DNA of 64,000 nucleotides from Ensifer oleiphilus. GTDB lineage: Bacteria > Pseudomonadota > Alphaproteobacteria > Rhizobiales > Rhizobiaceae. Positions 44,901 to 53,524 of this stretch are shown one piece after another (the first letter of the stretch is position 1; every line of letters starts with the position of its first letter). The notes below the pieces were generated by a model, which had not been told where the DNA came from, did not search any database, and saw nothing but the letters and a program-made list of their open reading frames with translations. Made by a program: the position numbers and the translations under genes. The DNA is taken from positions 1,045,794-1,109,793 of the forward strand of contig NZ_JABWDU010000001.1 in the NCBI RefSeq assembly GCF_013371465.1, written 5' to 3'.

Positions 44901-45011
44901 GGACTGGTCCGCAGGATCTACACCGGCAATGGCCAGACCTATGCGCTTCAGGTGCTCTGCTACGTGATTGTTCTGTATCTGCTCGGCACTCTGCGACTGA
45001 CGGCGGGCTGA
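41916..45011 (+). CDS. mrpD: Tandem fusion of two proton-antiporter (NuoL/M/N, MrpA/D) modules
   Basis: A 1031-residue membrane protein made of two Proton_antipo_M modules. The first (about 1–510) has the helix-5 Glu in FNQFVFLEIVSIGTYG, a Lys in LELKPFPANGW, and GYSSIAQMG plus INHLIAKAGLFW. The second (about 520–1031) has FFHWELITLSSYFL, the classic GFLIKAGAVGVHVWLPGAYAEA, GYSSMSQIGY and ANHLMVKGILFL. The first module lacks the usual His after the Lys. Normal MrpD is about 500 residues, so two subunits (MrpD-like and the MrpA core) are joined. GGAG precedes the ATG, which overlaps the mrpC stop. Last gene of the operon. Confidence 0.92.
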   Translation: MVDSLFQPLNIFLLGLGGGFLIPLLYKIAKPLPAVGFIIALLGMTVISGVCLWSVHHGGSTIEVLTAGSVPPFSINLRFGPWEGFFSVCVNVVAMLGAWHLWGRLHASYPALLLYLILTMGINGMVMTRDLFNQFVFLEIVSIGTYGLLGFERTPAALAASFKYIMATVLASSFFLLGAGLLYHVTGTLNIDDMIANRALIIGPIGVTALLLVLSCLVLELKPFPANGWGLDVYETANSGIAALVSVGVSAGVFFALFKLLPLFEDHLGMLALSGGITFLFSNLVGLRQTSVQRMLGYSSIAQMGLLTLALALLQQLGAEQALPLVVGGLFINHLIAKAGLFWLAGIVERREVDGWSDVAGNPVLLSILAVFVVAIAGLPPFPGFWAKWELVMQAAAGERYIWIAVILVGSLLEAAYMFRWFKQATRPLPGETKISPTPGRLVPVLVCAALLFAGGYAAASLAGAASLLLVAPLVVGVGLYMLDWLPGRAKCVLMLAAVLVVGWWIVRDIDGLRRLFAVLLLAGGLVIAFASLYRSDARGGFYPMMAILLLSIASLLRAATSLEFFFHWELITLSSYFLIAQRREAHPYVLQFLLFSLVSAFCLLAGFGIAATANGTTALAAFATAGPDAAPAFMLLAIGFLIKAGAVGVHVWLPGAYAEADDDLSAMLSAVISKVAVFGLFMVTYLAIRSQVGLEMAHVMGWIGLLTTIAGAVMALQQSDIKRMLGYSSMSQIGYIITAIALMSHLGWVTAFYLVANHLMVKGILFLAAAGVILATGTRLLDQTGGLARKMPLTFAAVVIALISMSGLPPLAGFGGKWLLLSAMTDRGWYGLAIVGVLATFIGFLYMFRLAYSIFLGPQKTAYEEVREAPWPLLVPQFVLILAIFVLSFFPKLLMDPVSAAIDPYFASTLVWQGMSLETIYGYWNPVPVMAFSVAAAVVLLALFLLIYRAGWGRSIPVSTSHFYGFYRLVFAPLVTPVANFVWDGVCSLTIGLAGLVRRIYTGNGQTYALQVLCYVIVLYLLGTLRLTAG

Positions 45012-45068
45012 AAGGCAAGGGCTCGTCGTAAGGGCGGAGCCGCAGCGAGCCAATTGCACAAAGTTCGG

Positions 45069-46211
45069 TTACTGCCCGGCGGCGGCTTGCGCCATCCCGC
45101 CGAGAAGTCGGCTCGGAAGAAAGATCACCAGCCTTGCTGCGCCCTCGATGACGGATGCGCCGTCGGCGAGCATGGTCTGTCCCGCCGGAGCCCCTTCCTC
45201 CCTGAGCACGTTGCGCATCAAGGCATCGTTGTTTACGACATCCATCAGCGTCTGCGACGTGGCAAAGACGCTGTGCGTGCCGCCGTCGACGTCCGAAACA
45301 TCGATTACCGCGATCTCCTTGTCCTGCAGCATTTCGATATCGGCACCGCTACCGACCCGTGGGTGACCGCCTGCCAAGCGCCGCGAAATTCCAAGCGCGC
45401 GATCACGCCGTGAAACGACGATCGTGAACGGCCGGGGGATGTCGCCGATGTCTTCAAGCTGGCTCTGAAACACATCGACGTCGATATCCGGCCCTGCCAG
45501 GACCACGCCGCCCAGGCGCTTCAAAGTGCTGGTGCGGCCTCTGAGGGCCAGATCGCGCAAGGCTTCGGTGACGACATAGGCACCCATCGAATGACCGACC
45601 AGGATGATCCTCTTGGCATTGGTCTGTGCAGCGATCTCGATTGTTTCGGCAAGTCCGCGCCGACCGACCAGGGCGCTGTCGCGGTCGAACACATACAGAG
45701 GGATTGCCGCTCCCGATGGCCAGGCGTAGTGGAGCGAAACCGACTTGATGTTGTAGTCGTAGATGATCTGAGCATTGCGGAAGACGCTGTCGGCGAAGTT
45801 GTTGTTGTAACCGTGGACGAAGATGAAGATCTCGCGGTTTTCGGGCGCGCGCCGCGCCAGCGCCACGTTCAATTGTCTGACGAATTCCTGGCGCTGGTCG
45901 ATCGGCTGGAACGTCCTTGCCGAGAAATGCTGTTTTGGATCCGGGACGCGGCCACTTTTCTCGACGTTTCCGGCAACATGGTTTTGTGGAATTCCGATAT
46001 CGAGCTTCGCAAAATTCAGCTTCTTCGACCGCTCGGCGGAAAAGGGCAGCGAAAGATTGCCGGATGGCGCGCGTGTGGTTGCGACGAAGATCGGCACGAT
46101 TGCCTTGGGCTCTGCACCGGATGAAGCTGCCACGGGAAGACCGAGCACTGCACGTGGTCCGCCACAGCCGGCGAGGGCCAAAAGCATGATCACGATGACG
46201 GAAAATCGCAT
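45069..46211 (-). CDS. Alpha/beta hydrolase lipoprotein (DUF900 type)
   Basis: About 380 residues. A lipoprotein signal peptide with lipobox LLALAGC begins at the ATG at 46211. The body is a DUF900-type alpha/beta hydrolase: IFVATTRAPSG near the start, FIFVHGYNNNFADSVFRNAQ, the Ser nucleophile in LVGHSMGAYV, and a His in GGTHSVF. Probably an envelope-anchored esterase; substrate unknown. The frame runs on to a GTG at 46319, but the extra part is not signal-like. Confidence 0.84.
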   Translation of the reverse strand: MRFSVIVIMLLALAGCGGPRAVLGLPVAASSGAEPKAIVPIFVATTRAPSGNLSLPFSAERSKKLNFAKLDIGIPQNHVAGNVEKSGRVPDPKQHFSARTFQPIDQRQEFVRQLNVALARRAPENREIFIFVHGYNNNFADSVFRNAQIIYDYNIKSVSLHYAWPSGAAIPLYVFDRDSALVGRRGLAETIEIAAQTNAKRIILVGHSMGAYVVTEALRDLALRGRTSTLKRLGGVVLAGPDIDVDVFQSQLEDIGDIPRPFTIVVSRRDRALGISRRLAGGHPRVGSGADIEMLQDKEIAVIDVSDVDGGTHSVFATSQTLMDVVNNDALMRNVLREEGAPAGQTMLADGASVIEGAARLVIFLPSRLLGGMAQAAAGQ

Positions 46212-46940
46212 CGAGGACACGGCTCGTCTCAACTCCACCGGCAAGCTCTCCAGATCTGTGAACAGCAAAGCGCCTCGCAGACAATTGGTTCGGATCGCTC
46301 TCGCGCGGGCTATGCGCACGGGGCGAAGCAGTTCGTAGTTCTAAGCTATCCGCGCCGGGTGCGGAAGATGAGTTCCGTGTGCATTCTCCGTATCCGGCGT
46401 TTTGTGTCGTTCGGATGAAAAAATTACAATGTTTCAATCCTGTGCGAGACGAACTCTTCTCCGCAGGCGACCCGAATATCTGGACGGCATGCCTGTTTGC
46501 GGGATTCTATGCTGATCACTTCGCTTCTTGATGCGCACTATAGTTCTGGACGGAACAGTGCGCCTTCGGCCTCCAGGGAGAGGGGCGAGCGGATCCGGGC
46601 GTTTAAGGGAGCATCATGACTTGGGTTCCTACTCACGACTTCCACCTTTCGCATTGATCACCATGACAGACGCATTGATGAACGACGGGCGCGGTTTCTC
46701 GCAGCCTCGTTTCTTCGCAAATGCGGCTCTGCGGGCCAGGTCGTTCCTGGCGCGGGTGATCGCCGGCTCCGGCCCTCCGCTGCGATCTCAGTCGTCGAAC
46801 GGTTTCAACGCTCACCGCGTAAGACATGATGCATCCCGCTCTATGAGCCGCCATTATCAAATTGGTTTTATTTTATTTCTTCAATCATCCACGCGTGGCG
46901 GCGAACCGTCGCGCCAGTAAAGCATTCGGGGAAATAGCGC
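46212..46940. other. Long intergenic region between the hydrolase and RND genes
   Basis: About 730 bases without a gene I can support; open frames here lack ribosome sites and family resemblance. It contains the third copy of the 19-bp motif and an AT-rich stretch (46855–46885) that could be the RND operon promoter. A TetR-type regulator, common beside RND genes, is absent. Confidence 0.45.
46501..46519. repeat. 19-bp motif, copy 3
   Basis: GGGATTCTATGCTGATCAC, one base different from the copy at 31332. Confidence 0.6.
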
Positions 46941-48047
46941 ATGAAAATACGTCCTGCTGCATCGAGATCTCGCGCTGCGTTCGGAGTGTCTGCCGCGGTG
47001 CTGGCTGCCTTTTTTCTGGTCGGCTGCCAGGGCGAGGACGACGTCGCGGAGCGGCCGCCACGGCCTGTCAGAACCGTGGCCGTTTCGTTCAATCCCGAAG
47101 ATACGTACGGATCGCTTGTCGGCGAGATTCGGCCACGCACCGAAACCAGCTTCAGCTTCCGGCAGGGCGGCGAGATCCGGGAGCGCGACGTTGAGGTCGG
47201 CGACCTTGTCGATGTCGGGGCCGTTCTCGCGCGCCTTGATGCCGAGGATGCTCAGGACGCGGTGCGCAAGGCCGAAGCGAACCTGTTCTCGGCCGAGGCT
47301 CAGTTCCAGAATGCCGAGGCCGACCGGGCACGGCAGCAGCAACTTTACCCGCGCACCACGACCCGGCAGGTCCTGGAGGCCGCGACTGCTCGGGCGAGCA
47401 TGGCACAGGCTGGCGTCGATGCCGCGAAGGCTGGCCTGCGGATCGCCCAGACCAATCTCGACAACCGCATACTGAAGGCAAACGCTGCCGGCGTCGTCAC
47501 CGCGGTCGGCGGCGAAGTGGGACAGGTTGTCGGCGGTGGGCAGATGGTGGTGCGCGTTGCGCAGCTCGGAACACGCGATGCCGTCTTCCAGGTGCCCGAG
47601 GCCACGATCCAGTCCACCGGAGGCGACGCGCGCGTCAACGTGCAACTGCTGAGCAATCCCAACATCAAAGCAACGGGAACGGTTCGGGAGATCTCGCCGA
47701 CAGCTGATCCAATCACGCGCAACTTCACGGTGCGCGTCGGGCTTGACACCGCGCCAGATGAATTCCGTTTCGGTAGTGCCGTACGCGGTTCGATCCGGCT
47801 TTCCGGCGAGCCGGCGGCGCGGCTGCCGATCTCGGCGCTGTTCAGCGAGGGCAACCAGAGCGCCGTCTGGATCGTCGACGACGCAAGCAAGACGACCAAG
47901 CTTGTGCCGGTCGAGGTGCATCGTTTCGACACGAAGGATTTCCTCGTGACCAAGGGTCTTTCAAGCGGAGACCACGTCGTCGTTGCCGGGGTGCAGCAGC
48001 TTCGTCCCGGCATGCCTGTCCGCTTGCTTGAAGGAAGCGCAGAATGA
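46941..48047 (+). CDS. RND efflux membrane-fusion lipoprotein
   Basis: A 368-residue periplasmic adaptor: lipobox LVGC near residue 30, barrel-sandwich halves around GEIRERDVEVGDLVDVGAVL and AGVVTAVGGEVGQVVGGGQM, a helical hairpin between them, and a beta-barrel domain. It links the RND pump to an outer-membrane channel. The pump gene overlaps by four bases. The outer-membrane channel is not encoded here. Confidence 0.93.
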   Translation: MKIRPAASRSRAAFGVSAAVLAAFFLVGCQGEDDVAERPPRPVRTVAVSFNPEDTYGSLVGEIRPRTETSFSFRQGGEIRERDVEVGDLVDVGAVLARLDAEDAQDAVRKAEANLFSAEAQFQNAEADRARQQQLYPRTTTRQVLEAATARASMAQAGVDAAKAGLRIAQTNLDNRILKANAAGVVTAVGGEVGQVVGGGQMVVRVAQLGTRDAVFQVPEATIQSTGGDARVNVQLLSNPNIKATGTVREISPTADPITRNFTVRVGLDTAPDEFRFGSAVRGSIRLSGEPAARLPISALFSEGNQSAVWIVDDASKTTKLVPVEVHRFDTKDFLVTKGLSSGDHVVVAGVQQLRPGMPVRLLEGSAE

Positions 48048-51000
48048 ACGAGGGCTTCAACCTATCGGGCTGGGCGATCCAGCGGCAGAGCCTTGTCATC
48101 TTTCTCGTGCTTCTGAGCGCTCTTGCGGGCATTCTTGCCTATGTCAATCTGGGTCGCGACGAAGACCCGGAGTTCACATTCAAGACGATGATCGTCTCCG
48201 CGGCATGGCCGGGCGGGACGATCGAACAGACCATCGACCAGATTACCGACCGTCTCGAGCGGACGCTGGAAGAAGTGCCGAACCTCGACAATCTGCGCAG
48301 CATGACAGCGGCCGGCCAGTCGGTCATCTACGTCACGCTCGACGATGCGACACCGCCTGACCAGGTGGGCGAATCCTGGTATCAGGCCCGAAAGAAAGTC
48401 GGTGACATGGTGTCGACGCTGCCGGCTGGCGTGCGGGGGCCATTCTTCAACGATGACTTCGGCGATACGTTCGGCATCATCTACGGCCTCACCTCGGAGG
48501 GCTTCAGCGATCGCGAAGTGCGCGATTGGGCCTATGAGGCTCGCAATCGCTTGCTCAAGCTTGAAAATATCGGCAAGGTTCAGCTCATCGGCACGCAGGA
48601 CGAGACGATTTACATCGAGTTCTCGACCGAGCGGCTGGCAAGCCTCGGCCTTAGTGCGGCAACTGTGATCGGTACGATCCAGGCGCAGAACGCGGTTCTG
48701 CCTGCCGGCCTCATAACCTCCCCTCAGGATCGCACCATTCTCCAGGTGTCCGGCAGCCTTGCCGACGAGGCCACTCTCCGCCAGTTGAACATACCGACGA
48801 CGTCTGGGTTCGTGCGCCTGGGCGATATAGCCAGCGTGGTACGGGGAACGGTGGACCCGCCGCAGCCACGCTTTCGCGTCAAGGGCAAGCCGGCAATCGG
48901 CATCGCCATTTCCATGGCGTCGGGCGGCGACATTCTGCAACTCGGCCAAAACATCGATGCAACGATGCGAGGGTTGGAGGACGATCTGCCGATCGGTATC
49001 AACCTTTCGCATGTGGCGAGCCAGCCAACCGTGGTCAAGACGGCTATTCGTGGCTTCACCACATCGCTGGGTCAGGCGGTCGTGATCGTTCTCGGTGTCA
49101 GCTTCCTCGCTCTTGGCGTGCGCGCCGGCATCGCGGTTGCCGTCTCCATTCCGCTTGTCCTGGCCTTGACCTTCCTGTTCATGGATATTGCCGGGATCGC
49201 GCTGCAGCGCGTCTCGCTCGGCGCGCTGATCATCGCTCTGACGCTGATGATCGACGACACCATGGTGACCGTCGAGACGATGATGGCGAAGCTCGAGCAG
49301 GGCTATGAGCGCATTCAGGCAGCGTCTCACGCCTATACGTCGACCGCATTTCCAATGCTTGCGGGCACCCTGGTGACGATCGCCGGCTTCATTCCAGTCG
49401 GCTTCGCAAGCAGTTCTTCGGGCGAATATGCGCGATCGCTGTTCCTGGTGATCGGCTTCGCGCTCATCGTCTCCTGGCTGGTGGCCGTGCTTTTGACCCC
49501 GATCATCGGTCTTGCCGTTCTTAAATCGGGAACCGCAACCGGTCCCAAGCCCGATGGCGCGGTGCTGCGAGGCTTCAAGAATTTCCTCTATGCCTGCATG
49601 AAGATGCGCCTTGTGGTGGTCCTTGCCACTGTCGCAATGTTCGTGGTGGCGCTGATGGGATCGTCTGCCATGAAGCGGCAGTTCTTTCCGGCGTCCGACA
49701 GGCCCGAGCTTATCCTGCAACTGACGCTGCCGCAGAGCGCATCGCAGGAGGCCACTGCCGACTACGTGTCGAAGGCCGAGGAGATTCTCGCCGCCGACGA
49801 GGATGTGGCAGACTGGAGCTTTTACATTGGCTCCGACCCGGTTCGTTTCTATCTGTCTATGGCGCTGCAGCCTCCGGCGCCGTCCCGCGCCCAGGCCATC
49901 GTCATCGCCAAAAGCGTTGGCGCACGCGAGGCGTTGCAGGCACGCCTGCAGGAGGCACTCGAAGAAAGGCTGCCGGATATCCTGGTGCGCGTCTCGCCGC
50001 TGGAAATGGGGCCGCCGGTCGGCTGGCCCGTTCAGTATCGCGTGATCGGACCGGATATTCCCGGTGTCCGCAACGTCGCCTGGCAGCTTGCCGATGCGCT
50101 CAGCAAGGTGCCTGGTGTGGTTCAGCCCAATCTCGATTGGAATGAACCGATCCGCAAGATTGTCATCGATGTCGACCAGGACCGCGCCCGGCTGGTGGGG
50201 CTCAATTCCTCCGTCATTGCCCAGACCCTGTTTGCGACGGCCTCCGGCCTTCCGATCACACAGGTGCGCGACTCGATCTATCTCATCAACGTCGTTGCCA
50301 GGGCAACGGAAGAGGAGCGCGTCGATATAGGCACGATCCGGTCGCTACAGATCCCGGTCGGCCCCAATCATACGGTGCCGCTCTCCAGCATCGCCACGAT
50401 CGACTACCAGACGACACAACCGATCATCTGGCGTCATGACAGCTCGACCAACATCACCGTCCAGGCGGACACGGCCTCGGGCGTGACGGCCGCCAGTGTC
50501 GTTGAGGCTGCGGCAGGCAAGATCGAGGAGTTGCGCCAGGCCAATCCGCGCTACCAGATCGAGGTCGGCGGGGCGGTCGAAGGCGCAGACGATGGGCTTG
50601 CGTCGGTCGTCGAGATGCTTCCGGTGATGGGGGTCATCATCCTGATCGTGCTCATGTTCCAGTTGCAGAGCGTTCAGCGGCTGCTGCTTGTCATCAGCGT
50701 CGTGCCTCTGGGGCTCATCGGCGTGGTGTTGATCATGCTGTTGACGAATACACCGGTAGGCTTCATCGCCGTTCTCGGGATGATCGCACTCATCGGCATG
50801 ATCACCAGAAACTCCGTGGTGCTGATCGACCAGATCGACCTTGCGATCGAAGAAAAAGGCCGGACCTGGCAGAGTGTCATCGACGTCACTGGGCAGCGTT
50901 TGCGGCCGGTCTTCCTGACGGCAGGTTCGACCGTCCTCGGGATGCTGCCGATCATCCGCGATCCGTTCTGGTCGCCCCTTGCCTTTACCGTCATCGGCGG

Positions 51001-51133
51001 TCTGGTGGTGGCTGCGGCGCTGACACTGATCTTTCTGCCGGTGCTCTACGTCTTGTGGTTTCGCATTCCCGCCGAGGCTGAGCCCGACCGGGCAGAGCCT
51101 GCCAAGGCCGAGCCGGTTGCGGCCGGGGCGTGA
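48044..51133 (+). CDS. RND efflux pump, AcrB/HAE1-like permease
   Basis: A 1029-residue inner-membrane pump with two repeats of six helices and large periplasmic loops. The proton-relay pair of helix 4 is Asp404–Asp405 in LMIDDTMVTVE; the helix-10 lysine of AcrB is replaced by Arg in GMITRNSVVLID. Family motifs such as GMIALIGMITRNS and RPVFLTAGSTVLGMLP are clear. The start overlaps the adaptor stop (ATGA). Drug or metabolite specificity is unknown. Confidence 0.93.
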   Translation: MNEGFNLSGWAIQRQSLVIFLVLLSALAGILAYVNLGRDEDPEFTFKTMIVSAAWPGGTIEQTIDQITDRLERTLEEVPNLDNLRSMTAAGQSVIYVTLDDATPPDQVGESWYQARKKVGDMVSTLPAGVRGPFFNDDFGDTFGIIYGLTSEGFSDREVRDWAYEARNRLLKLENIGKVQLIGTQDETIYIEFSTERLASLGLSAATVIGTIQAQNAVLPAGLITSPQDRTILQVSGSLADEATLRQLNIPTTSGFVRLGDIASVVRGTVDPPQPRFRVKGKPAIGIAISMASGGDILQLGQNIDATMRGLEDDLPIGINLSHVASQPTVVKTAIRGFTTSLGQAVVIVLGVSFLALGVRAGIAVAVSIPLVLALTFLFMDIAGIALQRVSLGALIIALTLMIDDTMVTVETMMAKLEQGYERIQAASHAYTSTAFPMLAGTLVTIAGFIPVGFASSSSGEYARSLFLVIGFALIVSWLVAVLLTPIIGLAVLKSGTATGPKPDGAVLRGFKNFLYACMKMRLVVVLATVAMFVVALMGSSAMKRQFFPASDRPELILQLTLPQSASQEATADYVSKAEEILAADEDVADWSFYIGSDPVRFYLSMALQPPAPSRAQAIVIAKSVGAREALQARLQEALEERLPDILVRVSPLEMGPPVGWPVQYRVIGPDIPGVRNVAWQLADALSKVPGVVQPNLDWNEPIRKIVIDVDQDRARLVGLNSSVIAQTLFATASGLPITQVRDSIYLINVVARATEEERVDIGTIRSLQIPVGPNHTVPLSSIATIDYQTTQPIIWRHDSSTNITVQADTASGVTAASVVEAAAGKIEELRQANPRYQIEVGGAVEGADDGLASVVEMLPVMGVIILIVLMFQLQSVQRLLLVISVVPLGLIGVVLIMLLTNTPVGFIAVLGMIALIGMITRNSVVLIDQIDLAIEEKGRTWQSVIDVTGQRLRPVFLTAGSTVLGMLPIIRDPFWSPLAFTVIGGLVVAAALTLIFLPVLYVLWFRIPAEAEPDRAEPAKAEPVAAGA

Positions 51134-51344
51134 CGGTAAGTGGGATGTTGACCGGCCTTGGTGCAAGTATGGACCCTCCGTCGGTTTTGTGCCCGGTGCG
51201 ATGAGCGCCGAGGCGCAGCCACGAGGGCAAGAGAAAGAGACGCAATGCCAAGCCGCGGGATTTTATGCTAATTCCGTCGATACATTCCCGGCTATGATTT
51301 GATTTCATTTTTTCTTTTAAGAGTGTTGTTTAAGGGGAGTAACC

Positions 51345-51842
51345 ATGTCGGATTTGATTGCAGTTGTTTACCCAACCGAAGCGAAAGCTGAGGAAGTGCG
51401 CCAGCGCTTGTTCGAACTGCAGAAGGAATACTTGATTAAGGTCGGGGATGCTGTCATCGCCACGAAGACCGAAGGCGGTAAGATCAAGCTGAACCAGATG
51501 GTCAACATGACCGCCGCCGGCGCAGCGTCGGGGAGTTTCTGGGGGCTGCTGATCGGTGTTCTGTTTCTCAATCCTCTGGTGGGCGTCGCGGTCGGCGCTG
51601 CATCCGGCGCCATTGGTGGCGCCTTGACCGACGTCGGTATCAACGACGCCTTCATGAAGGATCTCGCTGCCAATCTTCAGCCCGGCAACGGGGCGTTGTT
51701 CGTGCTGATCAAGGAGATGACCGCGGACAAGGTGCTGAAGGAACTGGCACCCTACGGCGGTGTCGTGCTCAAGACCTCGCTCGACGAAACGAAGGAACAG
51801 GTCTTGCGCGACGCGCTGGAAAAGACCGCCGCGGCCGGCTAG
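51345..51842 (+). CDS. DUF1269-family membrane protein
   Basis: A 165-residue protein with an N-terminal alpha/beta region (DLIAVVYPTEAKAEEVRQRL), two glycine-rich membrane helices (about 60–95) and a C-terminal soluble part (GALFVLIKEMTADKV). This is the DUF1269 layout; the function is not established. AAGGGGAG lies just upstream of ATG 51345. Stands alone on the plus strand. Confidence 0.9.
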   Translation: MSDLIAVVYPTEAKAEEVRQRLFELQKEYLIKVGDAVIATKTEGGKIKLNQMVNMTAAGAASGSFWGLLIGVLFLNPLVGVAVGAASGAIGGALTDVGINDAFMKDLAANLQPGNGALFVLIKEMTADKVLKELAPYGGVVLKTSLDETKEQVLRDALEKTAAAG

Positions 51843-52019
51843 TTTTCATTGATCGAATTTATCGCGCGTTCCGCGGGGGCGGGTCAGGACACTGGCGCGG
51901 TTCCCGCGGGGCGGGATTTCTGTCGCGCCACGCCTGCTCTCTGGGTCGGCTCGTGCGACGACAACCTCCTGGTTCCCTGAAGCGGACTCGGGAAATCGGA
52001 ACAAGTTTTAGGGGCGGGT

Positions 52020-53063
52020 ATGGTGGAAGCAGGTGGCAGTCGCACGATCGGTTCGGCAACGACCGGTATCCTGGTACTTGCTTTGCTTTATTTCGCGCAA
52101 TCCATCTTTGCGCCGCTCATCTTTTCCTTGCTGACCATTGCGCTGGTCTGGCCGTTCCAGGCCACGTTACAGCGCTGGTTGCCAAAGCTTCTGGCCCTTC
52201 TGATCACACTTGTCGCAACGATGGTCGTGATCGTCGTCATCGGGTCTTCGGTGGCGTGGGGGTTCGGCAAGCTTGCTCAGTGGCTCTTCGTCAACGCTGA
52301 CCGCTTCCAGGCGATCTATGTCGACTGGACAACATGGCTGGAAGGGCATGGCGTCGCCGTCGCCGGCCCCTTGGCAGACCGTTTCGATGTCACCTGGCTG
52401 GTCCGCTTTGTGCAGGGTATGGCCGGGCGACTAAACAGCTTCGCCGGTTTCGCCTTGCTGGTCTTCATCTTCATCATGCTCGGCCTGCTCGAGGTTGAAG
52501 ATTTCAATGCACGCCTGCTCCAGCCCGCCGCTCAGCCTTACGGAATGCGCATCCTGGCTGCCAACCGGGTGATCGGAGCAAAGCTGCGCCGCTTCATGAT
52601 CGTCCGGACGTTTGCCAGCATTCTTACCGGGTTGGTGGTATGGCTCTTTGCGCTGGGCGCGGGACTTGAGCTTGCCACTGCGTGGGGCGCGATCGCATTC
52701 GCTCTCAACTACATCCCTTTTCTCGGGCCGTTCGTTGCCACAGCACTTCCGACGCTGTTCGCCATCGCCCAATTTGACTCGTGGCAGACCGCGGCGGTCA
52801 TCTTTGCGAGCCTCAACGTCATCCAATTCATCATCGGCAGCTACCTGGAGCCGAGGCTGACGGGAGCTTCGCTGTCAATATCCCCGTTTGCCGTTATTTT
52901 CGCGGTATTTTTCTGGAGTTTCATGTGGGGTATCGCAGGTGCCTTCATAGGCGTGCCGATGCTGATCGCGTTCATCGTCTATTGCGCGGGCACGCCGTCT
53001 GGAAAGTGGATCGCGACATTGCTGTCGAGCAGTTCAAAGGCCGCAACGGAGAGTGGGTCGTGA
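52020..53063 (+). CDS. AI-2E-family (PerM/TqsA-like) permease
   Basis: A 347-residue membrane protein of the AI-2 exporter family with about eight helices and the family segments LNYIPFLGPFVATALPTLFA and QFIIGSYLEPRLTGASLSISP. Members include autoinducer-2 exporters and ion antiporters; the substrate here is unknown. AGGGG lies seven bases before ATG 52020. Confidence 0.9.
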   Translation: MVEAGGSRTIGSATTGILVLALLYFAQSIFAPLIFSLLTIALVWPFQATLQRWLPKLLALLITLVATMVVIVVIGSSVAWGFGKLAQWLFVNADRFQAIYVDWTTWLEGHGVAVAGPLADRFDVTWLVRFVQGMAGRLNSFAGFALLVFIFIMLGLLEVEDFNARLLQPAAQPYGMRILAANRVIGAKLRRFMIVRTFASILTGLVVWLFALGAGLELATAWGAIAFALNYIPFLGPFVATALPTLFAIAQFDSWQTAAVIFASLNVIQFIIGSYLEPRLTGASLSISPFAVIFAVFFWSFMWGIAGAFIGVPMLIAFIVYCAGTPSGKWIATLLSSSSKAATESGS

Positions 53064-53524
53064 AGGCGCGCGCGTGATCGATTTGTCGCGAACAAAGCCA
53101 CGTCGTAGCGATGCTAATAAAGTAACCCTGCATCTGACGGTTGAGAAGCACGGCCGAAAAGGTTAGGTTACAGGGGGGAGGCAAAGCGACTGCCGGAGAG
53201 GGGCACGTCCAATATGCGGAGACGTCGGCTGAGAGCCTGGCGGGGATATCTGTCGCGGGTAAATGACAAATCGCCTTAGACACCCGTGGAAAACAAACAG
53301 CCGGCTCGACGACCTCAGCGCGATGAGCCGAAATCGATGGTGTAAAATGCTAGGCAGGCAGGCTGCGTACCAACTGCGCTTATGAGGCGGGCGAAAATTG
53401 GCTGCAGCACCATGATGTAGCGACGGGGGGTGGGGTCAAAGACGACTTATTTTCAGTAATCGAGAGTTCTTCGACGTTCTGCGGCCGATCGCGTCTTGCC
53501 ATCGGCCAACTGGAAGGTGACGCG
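53064..53524. other. Intergenic region before the AraC-family gene
   Basis: About 460 bases in which no gene, repeat or known regulatory motif was recognised. The 53425–53470 stretch is AT-richer and may hold the regulator's promoter. Confidence 0.4.

Noticed and set aside
46633-46860. Frames on both strands in the gap before the RND operon, first suspected to be a TetR remnant
   Set aside because: No helix-turn-helix pattern could be found in any frame.
48062-49720. 552-codon minus-strand frame in the RND pump gene
   Set aside because: Shadow frame of the pump; residues are unlike any structured protein.
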